DNA of 64,000 nucleotides. Origin: JAHBVL01 sp964461025 (GTDB taxonomy: Bacteria; Chloroflexota; Chloroflexia; Thermomicrobiales; UBA6265). The notes below the pieces were generated by a model, which was not told where the DNA came from, ran no database searches, and saw only the letters and a list, made by a program, of their open reading frames with translations. A program made the position numbers and the translations under genes. Positions 53,036-61,271 of the stretch are shown here, in pieces. The stretch lies in NCBI GenBank assembly GCA_964461025.1, contig CAYWSE010000010.1, positions 1 to 64,000 of the forward strand, read 5' to 3'. Each line of letters starts with the position of its first letter. The first letter of the stretch is position 1.

Positions 53036-55462
53036 CTACGCGACACCATGGCGGACCGCGTATACGGCGACCTCGATCAGCGACGCAGAGTCGGGAAGTC
53101 CCCATTTTGCTTTGACGACGTCAATGCGATTGTAGATGCTGCTCTGGCGCACGCCATGCGTCGCCGCGATTTCCTTGACGGAGTGGCCCTGAACGATCGC
53201 CTGTACTGTGGCCAGTTGTATGTCGGAAATGGCGCTCTTCAGTTCTTCCGACCGGTCGAGAAAACCGCGATCCCAGCGTGGAGCGATCATCGCCAGCGGC
53301 AACTGATCGGCAGGCGTCAGGCGAGACCGCAGATCGAATGCGATATTCCGCAAATCCGCGAGCGCTGTTTCGAGGTCGGGACCCGCTCCCGTTTCCATCG
53401 GCGCCGGGTTCTGGACGACCCCGGCAATTAACATTTGATCGCGGATTCGTTGGTAGTCGATGCGATTGTCGGGATTTGCAATACCGATGCGCTGACAGAT
53501 GCGCAGCGTTTTTTCGACGATCGAGATCGCCAGTTCCGGTTGATCGGCAAAGGCAAACCATGCCACGGTGGCTGCACCAGCCATTCCCTGCGCGACGTTG
53601 TGCCAGGTTTCACGGCTGTTGCGGCCGTGTCGCCGGACACCGGCCGCGAAGGCTTCGGAGTGGGCATCGATGGCGTCAAGAAACAGGCCCTGATGACACC
53701 GGACATCGCCGAGCGAGCGCTGCGAATTGGCATAGCCAATGGCGGCGCTTGTTTCGCGGCCGAGCACCACGGCCTCCTGCGCCAGCGCCGCGGCATGCTC
53801 GATTTGTCCGAGCTGCACTGCCGCCAACGCCAGGTTCTCAAGAATGTCGACCTGCCAGGGACGATCTTCATATTCCGGCTGGCGAAAAACGGCAAGCGCA
53901 CGTGTGCTGTAGTCGACCGATTTCTCGAATGCTCCGAGGTTCAGGAAGATATAGCCGAGTATGGCATGCCCTTCAGCAATACCAGTCAGATCATGGAGCT
54001 GACTGGCGATGGCCAGTCCTCGCTCGGCCAGATCGCGCGCGCTCTCGCTGTCGCCGATGATCATCGAGAGCAGCGACGTGGCGACACACATCTTGACAAA
54101 AATCTGCGAGTACTCCTGTTCCCGGCTGTGCGGCAGATTCATCGTCGCCAGCAGCCATTTCAGCCCTTCGCTTGGCTGCATCGTCAGATACCAGAAGTCA
54201 GCGAGCACAGACGCGATGTTCTGCGCGCGGTCGACGTCCTGATCGTCGATCATCCACCTGAGCGCCTGAAGCAGATTTGCCTGTTCCAGGTACATCATCT
54301 GTTCGTGAAAGACGCCTTCACCGGTGAAGATATGCGGGTCGAATGGCGTGCGGTTGACCGAGCGGACGAGTGCCACCGCCCAATCACCGAACCGGGAGCG
54401 AAGATCGCCGAATTCACCTTCCCGTTTCGCCTCCTGAATCGCAAAGTCGCGCACGGGCTCAAGAAGCCGGAAGCGGGGGTTGTGCCGCATGCTGGTCGAC
54501 ACCGTGAGCAGCCGGCAATCGATAAGCGCCGTCAGCTGACCCTGCGTGGCGCCTGTCAGGTCGACCGCCGCCTCTCGGCTGAATCCCCCCGAGAACACGC
54601 ACAGCCGGCGAAAGACCGACCGCAACGGCTGATCGAGCAACCGGTAGCTCCACGCAATGGTTTGCTCCATGGTGCGATGTCGTTCGGGGGCGTGCCGCCG
54701 GCCCTGAGTCAGGATCGACATCCAATCAGTCGTCTGATCGGCGATTTCTTCGATCGACAGGAGCCCGACTCGCGCGCCAGCCAGTTCCAACGCCAGCGGA
54801 ATCCCATCGAGCCGCTGGCAAATGCGAATCACCGATCTCCACGATTCGTTCCAATCAACCGATGGAGCGTGCTGCAGGAAGTACTGGATGGCCGGGTATT
54901 TGTCGAAATCAACATCGCGGGAGGGTTCGAACTCGACCGGGAACTCCAGCGGTCCTACGTCAATGATCCGCTCTCCATCCAGATGAAGCGGAGCAACGCG
55001 GCTGGTGACAATGATCCGGACGCCGGGGCAATATTCGAGCAAACGCTGTAAGAATGGCGTGGCGTCGAAGAGCTGCTCGAAGTTGTCGAGCAGAATCAGC
55101 CGATCGTCGTCGCCGAGCCAGCGAATGAGATCCGTCTCGCTGTCACCAGACTTGTCCAGAATACCGACGGCGCGGCCAATCGCAGCGGCGAGAAGGGTGG
55201 GATCGCGGATCGATTCGAGACCGACGATCGTGACGCCTCTCGGCAACCAGTCTGCCAGCCGGTGAGCCAGCGCCAGACTGAGCCTGGTCTTGCCAATGCC
55301 ACCAGGTCCAGCGAGCGTCAGCAGGCGAGCGTGCTGGTCGACGAGGATGCTGGTCGCCAGTTCGAGATGGGATTCCCGCCCGATGATGGGGCTGATTGGA
55401 GCCGGCAAGTGATCCGCGGAAAAGCTCGTCACACCCGTTGCATTCTTGTTGGCACGATGCAT
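53036..55462 (-). CDS. LuxR-like STAND regulator with TPR domain
   Basis: 808 residues. The N-terminus (SPIIGRESHLELATSILVD) leads to the NB-ARC core: Walker A GPGGIGKTRLS (residues about 51-60), Walker B as LILLDNFEQL, and GIPLALELAGARV. Residues 400-730 are TPR-like helical repeats. The C-terminus has a LuxR/GerE-like HTH (LATVQAIVQGHSVKEIAATH, GVRQSSIYNRIDVVKAKWGL). It is a large ATP-dependent transcription regulator of unknown signal. Overlapping palindromes lie directly before the ATG and could be its own operator. Confidence 0.85.
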   Translation of the reverse strand: MHRANKNATGVTSFSADHLPAPISPIIGRESHLELATSILVDQHARLLTLAGPGGIGKTRLSLALAHRLADWLPRGVTIVGLESIRDPTLLAAAIGRAVGILDKSGDSETDLIRWLGDDDRLILLDNFEQLFDATPFLQRLLEYCPGVRIIVTSRVAPLHLDGERIIDVGPLEFPVEFEPSRDVDFDKYPAIQYFLQHAPSVDWNESWRSVIRICQRLDGIPLALELAGARVGLLSIEEIADQTTDWMSILTQGRRHAPERHRTMEQTIAWSYRLLDQPLRSVFRRLCVFSGGFSREAAVDLTGATQGQLTALIDCRLLTVSTSMRHNPRFRLLEPVRDFAIQEAKREGEFGDLRSRFGDWAVALVRSVNRTPFDPHIFTGEGVFHEQMMYLEQANLLQALRWMIDDQDVDRAQNIASVLADFWYLTMQPSEGLKWLLATMNLPHSREQEYSQIFVKMCVATSLLSMIIGDSESARDLAERGLAIASQLHDLTGIAEGHAILGYIFLNLGAFEKSVDYSTRALAVFRQPEYEDRPWQVDILENLALAAVQLGQIEHAAALAQEAVVLGRETSAAIGYANSQRSLGDVRCHQGLFLDAIDAHSEAFAAGVRRHGRNSRETWHNVAQGMAGAATVAWFAFADQPELAISIVEKTLRICQRIGIANPDNRIDYQRIRDQMLIAGVVQNPAPMETGAGPDLETALADLRNIAFDLRSRLTPADQLPLAMIAPRWDRGFLDRSEELKSAISDIQLATVQAIVQGHSVKEIAATHGVRQSSIYNRIDVVKAKWGLPDSASLIEVAVYAVRHGVA

Positions 55463-55497
55463 CTGACGCTGTCAGTTCCTTCTCGCTGAGAACTGAC
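55463..55497. promoter_or_regulatory. Overlapping palindromes at the LuxR-type gene start
   Basis: CTGAC-GCT-GTCAG (55463-55475) and GTCAGTTC...GAACTGAC (55471-55478, 55490-55497; loop 11) overlap and abut the start codon at 55462. This suggests an operator next to the ATG. Confidence 0.5.
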
Positions 55498-55571
55498 GTG
55501 GCCGGTGCGAACGATGTCAGTCTACGTGATGGCGAACAGAGGTGCGGGTTCGCCAAGTTCTTCACCGAAAC

Positions 55572-56693
55572 TTAAGATGAAGCATACTGAAGAATTGCGT
55601 TTTCTGCTCGCTCTCTCCCCTGAGGCGTCAGCTCGAGCACTCCGGAGATCTCTTCGATCAGCCCGTGCCGGCGAGCCTGCTGAACGATCTGTGAGGTGAA
55701 TCCAGGATCCCATCGCAGGTGATTTTCCAGACCGTCGATCCGGTTTTCCTCCCGCGCCACCGCCGTGCCTTCGTGGTTCAGGAGATGAATCGTGAGCATC
55801 GTCTGGCCGAAATCGAGTCTCTGCTGATGACGACGCAACAGCGACGCGACGACTCCCCGCTGCGGCGCCAGCAACAGCACCACCACGAAGAGCAGACCAA
55901 CCATCGAAGCCATGGCGCCCGCGATCGAAGCATCGAGCAGATGCGCCACCCAATAGCCAAGAATCGCAGCAGTAATACCCAGCAGCACACTCAGCAGAAT
56001 CATCTTCCGGAGATCGTCTGTCAGCAGATAGGCAGCGGCGGGAGGGCCGATCATCAATGCGACGACCAGAATCGACCCCACTGCGTCGAAGGCGCCGACC
56101 GCGGTAACCGACACCGAAGCCATCAATCCATAGTGGATCGCCGCTGGGGCCAGTCCAAGCGTTGCCGCAAGACCCGGGTCGAACGTAGCGATCTTGAGCT
56201 CCTTGAAAAAGAGCCGCACCAGGCAGAGATTGGCAATGAGAATCGCGCCCATGATCCACAAGCCACGTGGACCAAGATCCCAGCCCGAGACGATGACGCG
56301 GTCGAACGGGGCGAAGGCAAGCTCTCCCAGCAGCACGGCGTCGATGTCGAGGTGAACATTGTCGGCAAAACGGGAAATGAGAATGACGGCGATGCTGAAG
56401 AGCAAGGGGAAGACAAGACCGATGGCCGCGTCTTCGCGCAGCAGCCCTGTGCGCTGCAGCATCTCGACGAGCACAACGGTGAGCAGACCGACTGCGGCAG
56501 CGCCGGCGATCAGCAAGGGAGAAGTGGTGCTATCAACGAGAAAATAGGCGAGCACGATGCCGAGCAAGATCGAGTGACTGATGGCGTCGCTCATCATCGC
56601 CATCTGGCGAAGCACGAGAAAGACGCCAGGAATCGCACAGGCCGCGGCGGTCACAGCCGCGATCAGCTGGATATCGAGCTGAGCAGCGCTCAT
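55572..56693 (-). CDS. Mn/Zn-type ABC importer permease with C-terminal winged-helix extension
   Basis: 373 residues from the Met at 56693, overlapping the upstream permease by four bases. Helices such as AIPGVFLVLRQMAMMSDAIS and HSILLGIVLAYFLV are typical of ZnuB/MntD permeases; SDAISH is the conserved entry motif. Residues from about 290 to 373 form a soluble extension (NHLRWDPGFTSQIVQQARRH, GLIEEISGVLELTPQGRERA) that looks like a winged helix of the DtxR or metal-sensing kind. It could be a regulatory domain on the transporter. Confidence 0.8.
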   Translation of the reverse strand: MSAAQLDIQLIAAVTAAACAIPGVFLVLRQMAMMSDAISHSILLGIVLAYFLVDSTTSPLLIAGAAAVGLLTVVLVEMLQRTGLLREDAAIGLVFPLLFSIAVILISRFADNVHLDIDAVLLGELAFAPFDRVIVSGWDLGPRGLWIMGAILIANLCLVRLFFKELKIATFDPGLAATLGLAPAAIHYGLMASVSVTAVGAFDAVGSILVVALMIGPPAAAYLLTDDLRKMILLSVLLGITAAILGYWVAHLLDASIAGAMASMVGLLFVVVLLLAPQRGVVASLLRRHQQRLDFGQTMLTIHLLNHEGTAVAREENRIDGLENHLRWDPGFTSQIVQQARRHGLIEEISGVLELTPQGRERAENAILQYASS

Positions 56694-57724
56694 TGCTCCC
56701 TCACCAACCGGGGTCCGCCGTGTGCCGCGTCGGCTTCCTCCATTGCTTTGAGCAGGATGGCCCGGCGGCGGCGGCGGTCGAACCAGACCCAGATCAGTCC
56801 ACGATTGGGGGCAATGAGCAGAGAAATGGCGACGATCGCCGTCACCACCACCACAATGGTCGGTCCGGTCGGCATCCGCTCCGTTGTGCTGCTGATTGTC
56901 GCGCCGGTGACGCCGGAAAACGCGCCGACGATGGCCGCCAGCACGACCATCACGCCGAGCCGGTCGGTCCACTGTCGAGCCGCAGCGGCCGGAGCAACGA
57001 TCATCGCGCTCATCAGGACCACACCGACTGCCTGCAACCCCACAACAATGGCAATCACGATCAGCGAGGTCAGCACGACATCGAGACCGCGCACCGGATA
57101 ACCGGATGTGGCGGCAAAATCCTGGTCGAAACTGAGGAGTTTGAATTCTTTCCAGAGGAACATCAGGATCGCCAGTGCGACGAACCCGAGTCCAGCCATG
57201 ATCTTCACATCGCGTTCGACGAGCGTGGCGGCCTGACCGAAGAGGAATTTGTCGAGTCCGGCCTGCGACGCATCGGGTTCGTGCTGGATGAATGTCAGGA
57301 GCATCAGGCCGAAACCGAAGAAGACCGAGAGAACGAGACCAAGAGCGCTGTCGAACTTGACGCGGGACAGCCGCACGATACTCATGATCGCCAGCGTGGC
57401 CAGCCAGCCAGCGATCGCCGCTCCGGTCAGGAGAACGAGATTGTCCTTGCTGCCCGTGATCATATAGGCGATCGCGATACCCGGCAGCGCGGCATGCGAC
57501 ATCGCATCGCCGACCAGACTCTGCCGCCGCAGCACGGCGAAACAACCCATCGCCCCTGCAACAATCCCGAGCACTGATGCCCCGAGCGCGACGGTGCGGA
57601 GGGTGTAATCGTTGATCAAGTCGTCAAGAACGCCGGTCACCAGGGTTTCGGGCAAGAGGCAATAGGCAATAGGCAACAGGGCGTTGGCTATTGCAGAAAG
57701 GGGGTTTGAAAGAAGGTCGATCAT
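56690..57724 (-). CDS. Mn/Zn-type ABC importer permease
   Basis: 344 residues. The ABC-3 fold is indicated by GCFAVLRRQSLVGDAMSHAA, PGIAIAYMITGSK and LQAVGVVLMSAMIVAPAAAA. About eight membrane helices. The first 28 residues (SAIANALLPIAYCLLPETLV) are translated from a 7-bp repeat array (57651-57692) and are probably not conserved; a later start is possible. It overlaps the next permease by four bases. A basic C-terminus (FDRRRRRAILLKAMEEAD) may reach the ATPase. Confidence 0.85.
   Translation of the reverse strand: MIDLLSNPLSAIANALLPIAYCLLPETLVTGVLDDLINDYTLRTVALGASVLGIVAGAMGCFAVLRRQSLVGDAMSHAALPGIAIAYMITGSKDNLVLLTGAAIAGWLATLAIMSIVRLSRVKFDSALGLVLSVFFGFGLMLLTFIQHEPDASQAGLDKFLFGQAATLVERDVKIMAGLGFVALAILMFLWKEFKLLSFDQDFAATSGYPVRGLDVVLTSLIVIAIVVGLQAVGVVLMSAMIVAPAAAARQWTDRLGVMVVLAAIVGAFSGVTGATISSTTERMPTGPTIVVVVTAIVAISLLIAPNRGLIWVWFDRRRRRAILLKAMEEADAAHGGPRLVREQ
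57651..57692. repeat. Heptamer repeat array C (GGCAATA type), inside permease N-terminus
   Basis: Six 7-mers (GGCAAGA, GGCAATA, GGCAATA, GGCAACA, GGGCGTT, GGCTATT). On the minus strand they encode LLPIAYCLLP-type residues at the start of the metal permease. Confidence 0.75.
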
Positions 57725-57733
57725 TGGCGATTG

Positions 57734-58636
57734 CTAGCTCGCGTCTTCCGCAGGCAGGGTCTCGGCTGCGGTCGGCGAACCAGTTAATACCACCTCCGGG
57801 GTGCCGTTTTCCGGGTCCTGGGCGCCATTCTTGAGAATCGCAACGATGCCGCCGTAGGTCAGCCTCAGGTTTTCTTCAGTGAAGACCTCCTCGACCGGTC
57901 CGCAGGCGATCCGGCGGACGTTGAGCAATGTCACCCAGTCGAAATACTCGTTCACGGTCTGCAGATCGTGGTGCACTGCAACTACGGTCTTGCCGGTGGC
58001 GCGCAGCTCGCGAAGAATTTCGATGATTGCTCGTTCGGTGGTGGCGTCGACGCCTTGAAATGGCTCGTCCATCAGATAAATTTCCGCTTCCTGGGCGAGA
58101 GCGCGAGCCAGGAAGACCCGTTGCTGCTGGCCTCCGGAGAGCTGGCGAATTTGCCGGCCGGCGAAGCTTGCCATTCCGACTTTGTCCAGTGACTCCATCG
58201 CCTTGTCGCGCTCTTTGCGGCCCGGCCTGCGGATCCAGCCAAGCGCGCCATACTGCCCCATCTCGACAACATCGAGCACATTCGTCGGGAAGTCCCAGTC
58301 GACACTGCCTCGCTGTGGCACGTACGCAACGGCAGAGCGACGTTCCCTATACGGTCGTCCCTGGACGAGAACCTGGCCGGATACCGGTTCGATCAGACCG
58401 AGAATGCATTTGATCAGCGTCGTTTTGCCCGCGCCGTTTGGTCCGACGATCGCCATCAACACACCGGACGGCACGGTAACGTCGACATCCCAGAGCACCG
58501 GCTTTTCGTGATAGACCGCCGTCATGTCTGCGACGTCGATGGCGGGGAAAGAGCCTCGTGGTCCGTGGTCCGAAGTCCGGAGTCCGGGGTCCTCAGTTCG
58601 TGGGTCGTAGACCGTAGGCCGTGGATCGTTGCTCAT
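57734..58636 (-). CDS. Mn/Zn-type ABC importer ATPase
   Basis: 300 residues. Walker A GPNGAGKTTL, Q-loop VPQRGSVDWDFP (typical of Mn/Zn ATPases), signature LSGGQQQRVFLARAL, Walker B IYLMDEPFQGVD and switch His in AVHHD are complete. The first 28 residues (DPRPTVYDPRTEDPGLRTSD) are encoded by heptamer array D and lie before the conserved domain, so they may be tolerated junk. AGGA lies eleven bases before ATG. Confidence 0.9.
   Translation of the reverse strand: MSNDPRPTVYDPRTEDPGLRTSDHGPRGSFPAIDVADMTAVYHEKPVLWDVDVTVPSGVLMAIVGPNGAGKTTLIKCILGLIEPVSGQVLVQGRPYRERRSAVAYVPQRGSVDWDFPTNVLDVVEMGQYGALGWIRRPGRKERDKAMESLDKVGMASFAGRQIRQLSGGQQQRVFLARALAQEAEIYLMDEPFQGVDATTERAIIEILRELRATGKTVVAVHHDLQTVNEYFDWVTLLNVRRIACGPVEEVFTEENLRLTYGGIVAILKNGAQDPENGTPEVVLTGSPTAAETLPAEDAS
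58558..58634. repeat. Heptamer repeat array D (GTRGTCC type), inside ATPase N-terminus
   Basis: Eleven consecutive 7-mers (GTGGTCC twice, GAAGTCC, GGAGTCC, GGGGTCC, TCAGTTC, GTGGGTC, GTAGACC, GTAGGCC, GTGGATC, GTTGCTC). It overlaps the first 25 codons of the metal ATPase and resembles array A at 8695-8757. Confidence 0.8.
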
Positions 58637-58638
58637 CG

Positions 58639-58701
58639 TTGCCAGTTCCTGATTCTCATTTCCCTATTGCCCATTGCCTTTTGCCCATTGCCTCTGTCCT
58701 C
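58639..58701. repeat. Heptamer repeat array E (TTGCCCA type), at SBP C-terminus
   Basis: Nine 7-mers (TTGCCAG, TTCCTGA, TTCTCAT, TTCCCTA, TTGCCCA, TTGCCTT, TTGCCCA, TTGCCTC, TGTCCTC), abutting array D. It encodes the SBP C-terminus (MGKRQWAIGK-stop) and is the complement of array C. Confidence 0.8.
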
Positions 58702-59636
58702 AGCGCCCCGGCAATCGTGTCGATGTTGTGCGTGACCATGCCAATGTAGGTTCCTTCGAACGTTCCCGCGTCGCCCATCGCGTCGGAGAAGAGCGATCCG
58801 CCGATCTGGACGTCGAATCCGCGGTCGCGGACGGCTTCCTGCAAGGCTTCAATCGTGCGGGGAGAAACGGATGACTCGACGAAAATGGCGGGGATTTGTC
58901 GTTCGACGATGACATCGGCGAGATCCTGAATATCGCCCGCGCCCGCTTCGGTCGACGTGCTGACGCCCTGAATGCCCATCACCTCGAACCCATATGCTCG
59001 CGCGAAATAGGAAAACGCATCATGGGCCGTGATCAGCACACGTTGCTGCTCGGGAATGCTGGCCGCCTCCTGGAGAACGTAGGCATCGAGCTCGGCCAGC
59101 TGCTGCTGGTACGCGTCGGCGCGGGCAACGTAATCCTGAGCGTGGGCAGGGTCAAGACGAACGAGCGTGTCACGCACTGCCTCCACCGCAATCGACCAGA
59201 GCTCGACATCGAACCAGACATGTGGGTCGTATGCGCCAACACCTGTACCGACAACGATGCGTTGTTCGACCGGAATGCGTTCGGCAACCGCAACGGTGAC
59301 GATCTGATCACCCATCTTTTCGAAGACTTCCGCCAGTTTCGCTTCCAGGTGGAGCCCGCTGTAGAAGATCAGATCGGCAGCGCCAATGCGCTCGACATCT
59401 CCTTCGCTCGCCTTGTAGGTGTGCGGATCGATCCCTGGTCCCATCAGCGTCGTGACTTCAACACGATCGCCACCGACATTCTTGACGATGTCGCCAACCA
59501 TTCCGGTGGTGGCGACGATGTCGATTTGAGATTGCTCGGAGAAATCGGGTGTTGCCGCCTCTTCAACACGTCCGCATCCAGCCAGGACAAGGACCACCCC
59601 GAAGAAGGCGAACAATGGAGTTTTCGTGAATCGCAT
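58656..59636 (-). CDS. Mn/Zn-type metal-binding lipoprotein of ABC importer (ZnuA/MntC/PsaA cluster A-I)
   Basis: 326 residues from the ATG at 59636 (a TTG immediately before is an alternative). A lipobox LAGC follows the hydrophobic FGVVLVLAGC leader. Metal ligands of the cluster A-I fold are visible: His in DPHTYKAS, His in DPHVWFDVELW, Glu in FVESSVSPRT and Asp in GSLFSDAMGDAG. The His-rich loop of Zn-specific ZnuA is missing, which favours manganese. The last ten residues come from a repeat array. It heads the operon 55572-59636. Confidence 0.92.
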   Translation of the reverse strand: MRFTKTPLFAFFGVVLVLAGCGRVEEAATPDFSEQSQIDIVATTGMVGDIVKNVGGDRVEVTTLMGPGIDPHTYKASEGDVERIGAADLIFYSGLHLEAKLAEVFEKMGDQIVTVAVAERIPVEQRIVVGTGVGAYDPHVWFDVELWSIAVEAVRDTLVRLDPAHAQDYVARADAYQQQLAELDAYVLQEAASIPEQQRVLITAHDAFSYFARAYGFEVMGIQGVSTSTEAGAGDIQDLADVIVERQIPAIFVESSVSPRTIEALQEAVRDRGFDVQIGGSLFSDAMGDAGTFEGTYIGMVTHNIDTIAGALRTEAMGKRQWAIGK

Positions 59637-59680
59637 CAAGAGTTCATTCGTGAGTGCAAACGAAGAGCCATTCCACCGGA

Positions 59681-59709
59681 ATGCTAGGACTATGACGAGA
59701 TTTAGTCAA
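59681..59709 (-). promoter_or_regulatory. Promoter of the Mn/Zn importer operon
   Basis: On the minus strand TTGACT (59704-59709), 17-base spacer, TAGCAT (59681-59686), about 45 bases before the SBP start. Confidence 0.65.
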
Positions 59710-59716
59710 GGCTAAT
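59700..59716. promoter_or_regulatory. DtxR/MntR-like box at the metal importer promoter
   Basis: Plus strand TTTAGTC-AA-GGCTAAT within ATTTAGTCAAGGCTAAT: imperfect inverted arms of the TTAG..CTAA type used by DtxR-family metalloregulators. It covers the -35 region, so a metal-loaded repressor could shut off the operon. No DtxR gene is in the window. Confidence 0.5.
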
Positions 59717-59741
59717 CATGATCGCGACATCGCTACGAGAT

Positions 59742-59766
59742 GTAGGGAGACGGCTTGTCCGTCTCC
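59742..59766. repeat. REP-like palindrome, copy 2
   Basis: GTAGGGAGACGG-CTTGT-CCGTCTCC: perfect 8-bp stem (59746-59753, 59759-59766). Same family as 6119-6152. Confidence 0.6.
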
Positions 59767-59817
59767 TTGCTCATTAACAGCGGACTCGACTCCGGAAACG
59801 ACCATCGCTGCCGTTGA

Positions 59818-59843
59818 GGAGGCGCACGAGGCGCCTCCCTACG
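59818..59843. repeat. REP-like palindrome, copy 3, inverted
   Basis: GGAGGCGC-ACGAG-GCGCCTCC followed by CTACG: the same element in reverse orientation about 50 bases from copy 2, giving a BIME-like pair. Confidence 0.6.
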
Positions 59844-59996
59844 ACCAGACACGAATGGAAATCATCCAATGGCCGAAATGACGAAAACGTGAATCGCCCC
59901 TCCTCGCCCGTTGGTGCCTTACAAGCGGAGGGAGTGGCTTGGCTATGATTTCGACCAGGGAGCCGGGAATGGAGCAGAGGCGAAGGGGAAATCTGC

Positions 59997-61271
59997 ATGT
60001 GGTCGCGTCTTGAGCAGGTGCGACAATCGCTGATCGTGCGGGAAGCGGCGCCAGATGCGCGAATTCTGCTGACGGCCCGCGGCAGCCGGGCACTGGGCGA
60101 TGGGTTCGTCAGCGTTCTCCTCCCACTGCACCTGACTCAACTTGGTTTCAGCACGCTGCAGATCGGCGCTATCGCGACAACGACGTTGCTCGGTTCAGCG
60201 ACGCTAACCCTGGCGATCGGCATGATTGCGATCCGGCTGCGTCTCGACCAGCTGCTCATCCGGGCCGCACTGCTGATGATGGCGACGGGCATCGGGTTCG
60301 CGCTGGTCGACAACTTCTGGCCGTTGATCGTCGTGGCATTCGCCGGAACCCTGAATCCGTCCGGCGGCGATGTCAGCGTGTTCCTGCCCACCGAGCAGGC
60401 GATGCTGACGCGCACCGTGCCAAGTGCGCGTCGCACCGATCTCTTCGCGCGCTACAGTCTGGTTGGGTCATTGATGGCGGCGTTCGGTTCGCTCATTTCC
60501 GGATTGCCGGAATGGGTTGCCAATCGCTCGTCCGTTTCGCTGGACAGCGCCATCGACGGCATGTTCCTTCTCTATGCGGGTCTTGGTTTCGTCGCGCTGC
60601 TCCTGTACACGCGCCTGACCAGCCCAGCAGAACCGCGGCAACAGGAGGCGCGAGCGCCGCTGAACGAGTCGAAATCGGTCGTCTACCGGCTGGCGGCGCT
60701 GTTCAGTCTCGATTCGTTCGCAGGAGGATTTGTCGTCCAGTCGATGCTTGCGCTCTGGCTCTTCGAGCGTTTCGATCTGTCGATCTCGACAACCGGGACG
60801 ATTTTCTTCTTCACCCAGCTGCTGACGGCGTTTTCGTTTCTGGTTTCCGCACGGCTGGCGCGGCAAATCGGTCTGGTCAACACCATGGTCTTTACGCATC
60901 TGCCGGCGAATCTCTTCCTCATTGCCGCCGCATTCATGCCGCGCGTCGAGCTGGCGGTAGCCTGCCTGCTGATGCGCGCCATGCTCTCGAACATGGATGT
61001 GCCGGCCCGAACCTCCTATGTGATGGCTGTGGTCACAGCGCCGGAACGGCCCGCGGCGGCGAGCATCACAAATGTGCCGCGCAGTCTGGCTGCGGCGTTC
61101 GGGCCGTTCATCTCCGGCTGGATGCTGGGGCTCTCGACTTTTGGCTGGCCACTGGTGATCGCCGGATCGCTCAAAGCGACCTACGACCTGATCCTTCTGC
61201 GCATGTTTCAGCAGGTGAAACCACCGGAGGAAGGACAGGAGGAAACCACACCCAGAACCGGGTCATCATGA
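59997..61271 (+). CDS. MFS transporter
   Basis: 424 residues with about twelve hydrophobic helices. The N-terminal half starts ARGSRALGDGFVSVLLPLHL and GFSTLQIGAIATTTLLGSAT, and the mid-point has a large cytoplasmic loop (TSPAEPRQQEARAPLNESKS). PARTSYVMAVVTAPERPAAA and SLAAAFGPFISGWMLG mark the second half, a pattern seen in uncharacterised MFS transporters. The substrate is unknown. AAGGGG lies ten bases before ATG. Its stop overlaps the convergent TIR-STAND gene by six bases. Confidence 0.85.
   Translation: MWSRLEQVRQSLIVREAAPDARILLTARGSRALGDGFVSVLLPLHLTQLGFSTLQIGAIATTTLLGSATLTLAIGMIAIRLRLDQLLIRAALLMMATGIGFALVDNFWPLIVVAFAGTLNPSGGDVSVFLPTEQAMLTRTVPSARRTDLFARYSLVGSLMAAFGSLISGLPEWVANRSSVSLDSAIDGMFLLYAGLGFVALLLYTRLTSPAEPRQQEARAPLNESKSVVYRLAALFSLDSFAGGFVVQSMLALWLFERFDLSISTTGTIFFFTQLLTAFSFLVSARLARQIGLVNTMVFTHLPANLFLIAAAFMPRVELAVACLLMRAMLSNMDVPARTSYVMAVVTAPERPAAASITNVPRSLAAAFGPFISGWMLGLSTFGWPLVIAGSLKATYDLILLRMFQQVKPPEEGQEETTPRTGSS

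Larger units (their letters stand above)
59640..59996. other. Divergent intergenic region between metal importer and MFS gene
   Basis: 357 bases: the metal operon promoter and DtxR-like box (59681-59716), then two REP-like palindromes in opposite orientation (59742-59766, 59818-59843), then a leader for the MFS gene with a possible TATGAT at 59943-59948 and AAGGGG before the ATG. No ORF is supported. Confidence 0.6.

Noticed and set aside
53435..55051. 538-codon plus-strand frame antisense to the LuxR-type regulator
   Set aside because: It is long only because stop codons are rare on the complementary frame; the sense gene has Walker and HTH motifs.
55719..57101. 460-codon plus-strand frame antisense to the metal permeases
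   Set aside because: Composition (many Arg, His, Gln) is what reverse reading of membrane helices gives; no motif.
58558..58701. Heptamer arrays considered as a CRISPR array or minisatellite
   Set aside because: No spacers between units and the unit is only 7 bp and degenerate, so it is not CRISPR. It is kept as short tandem repeats.
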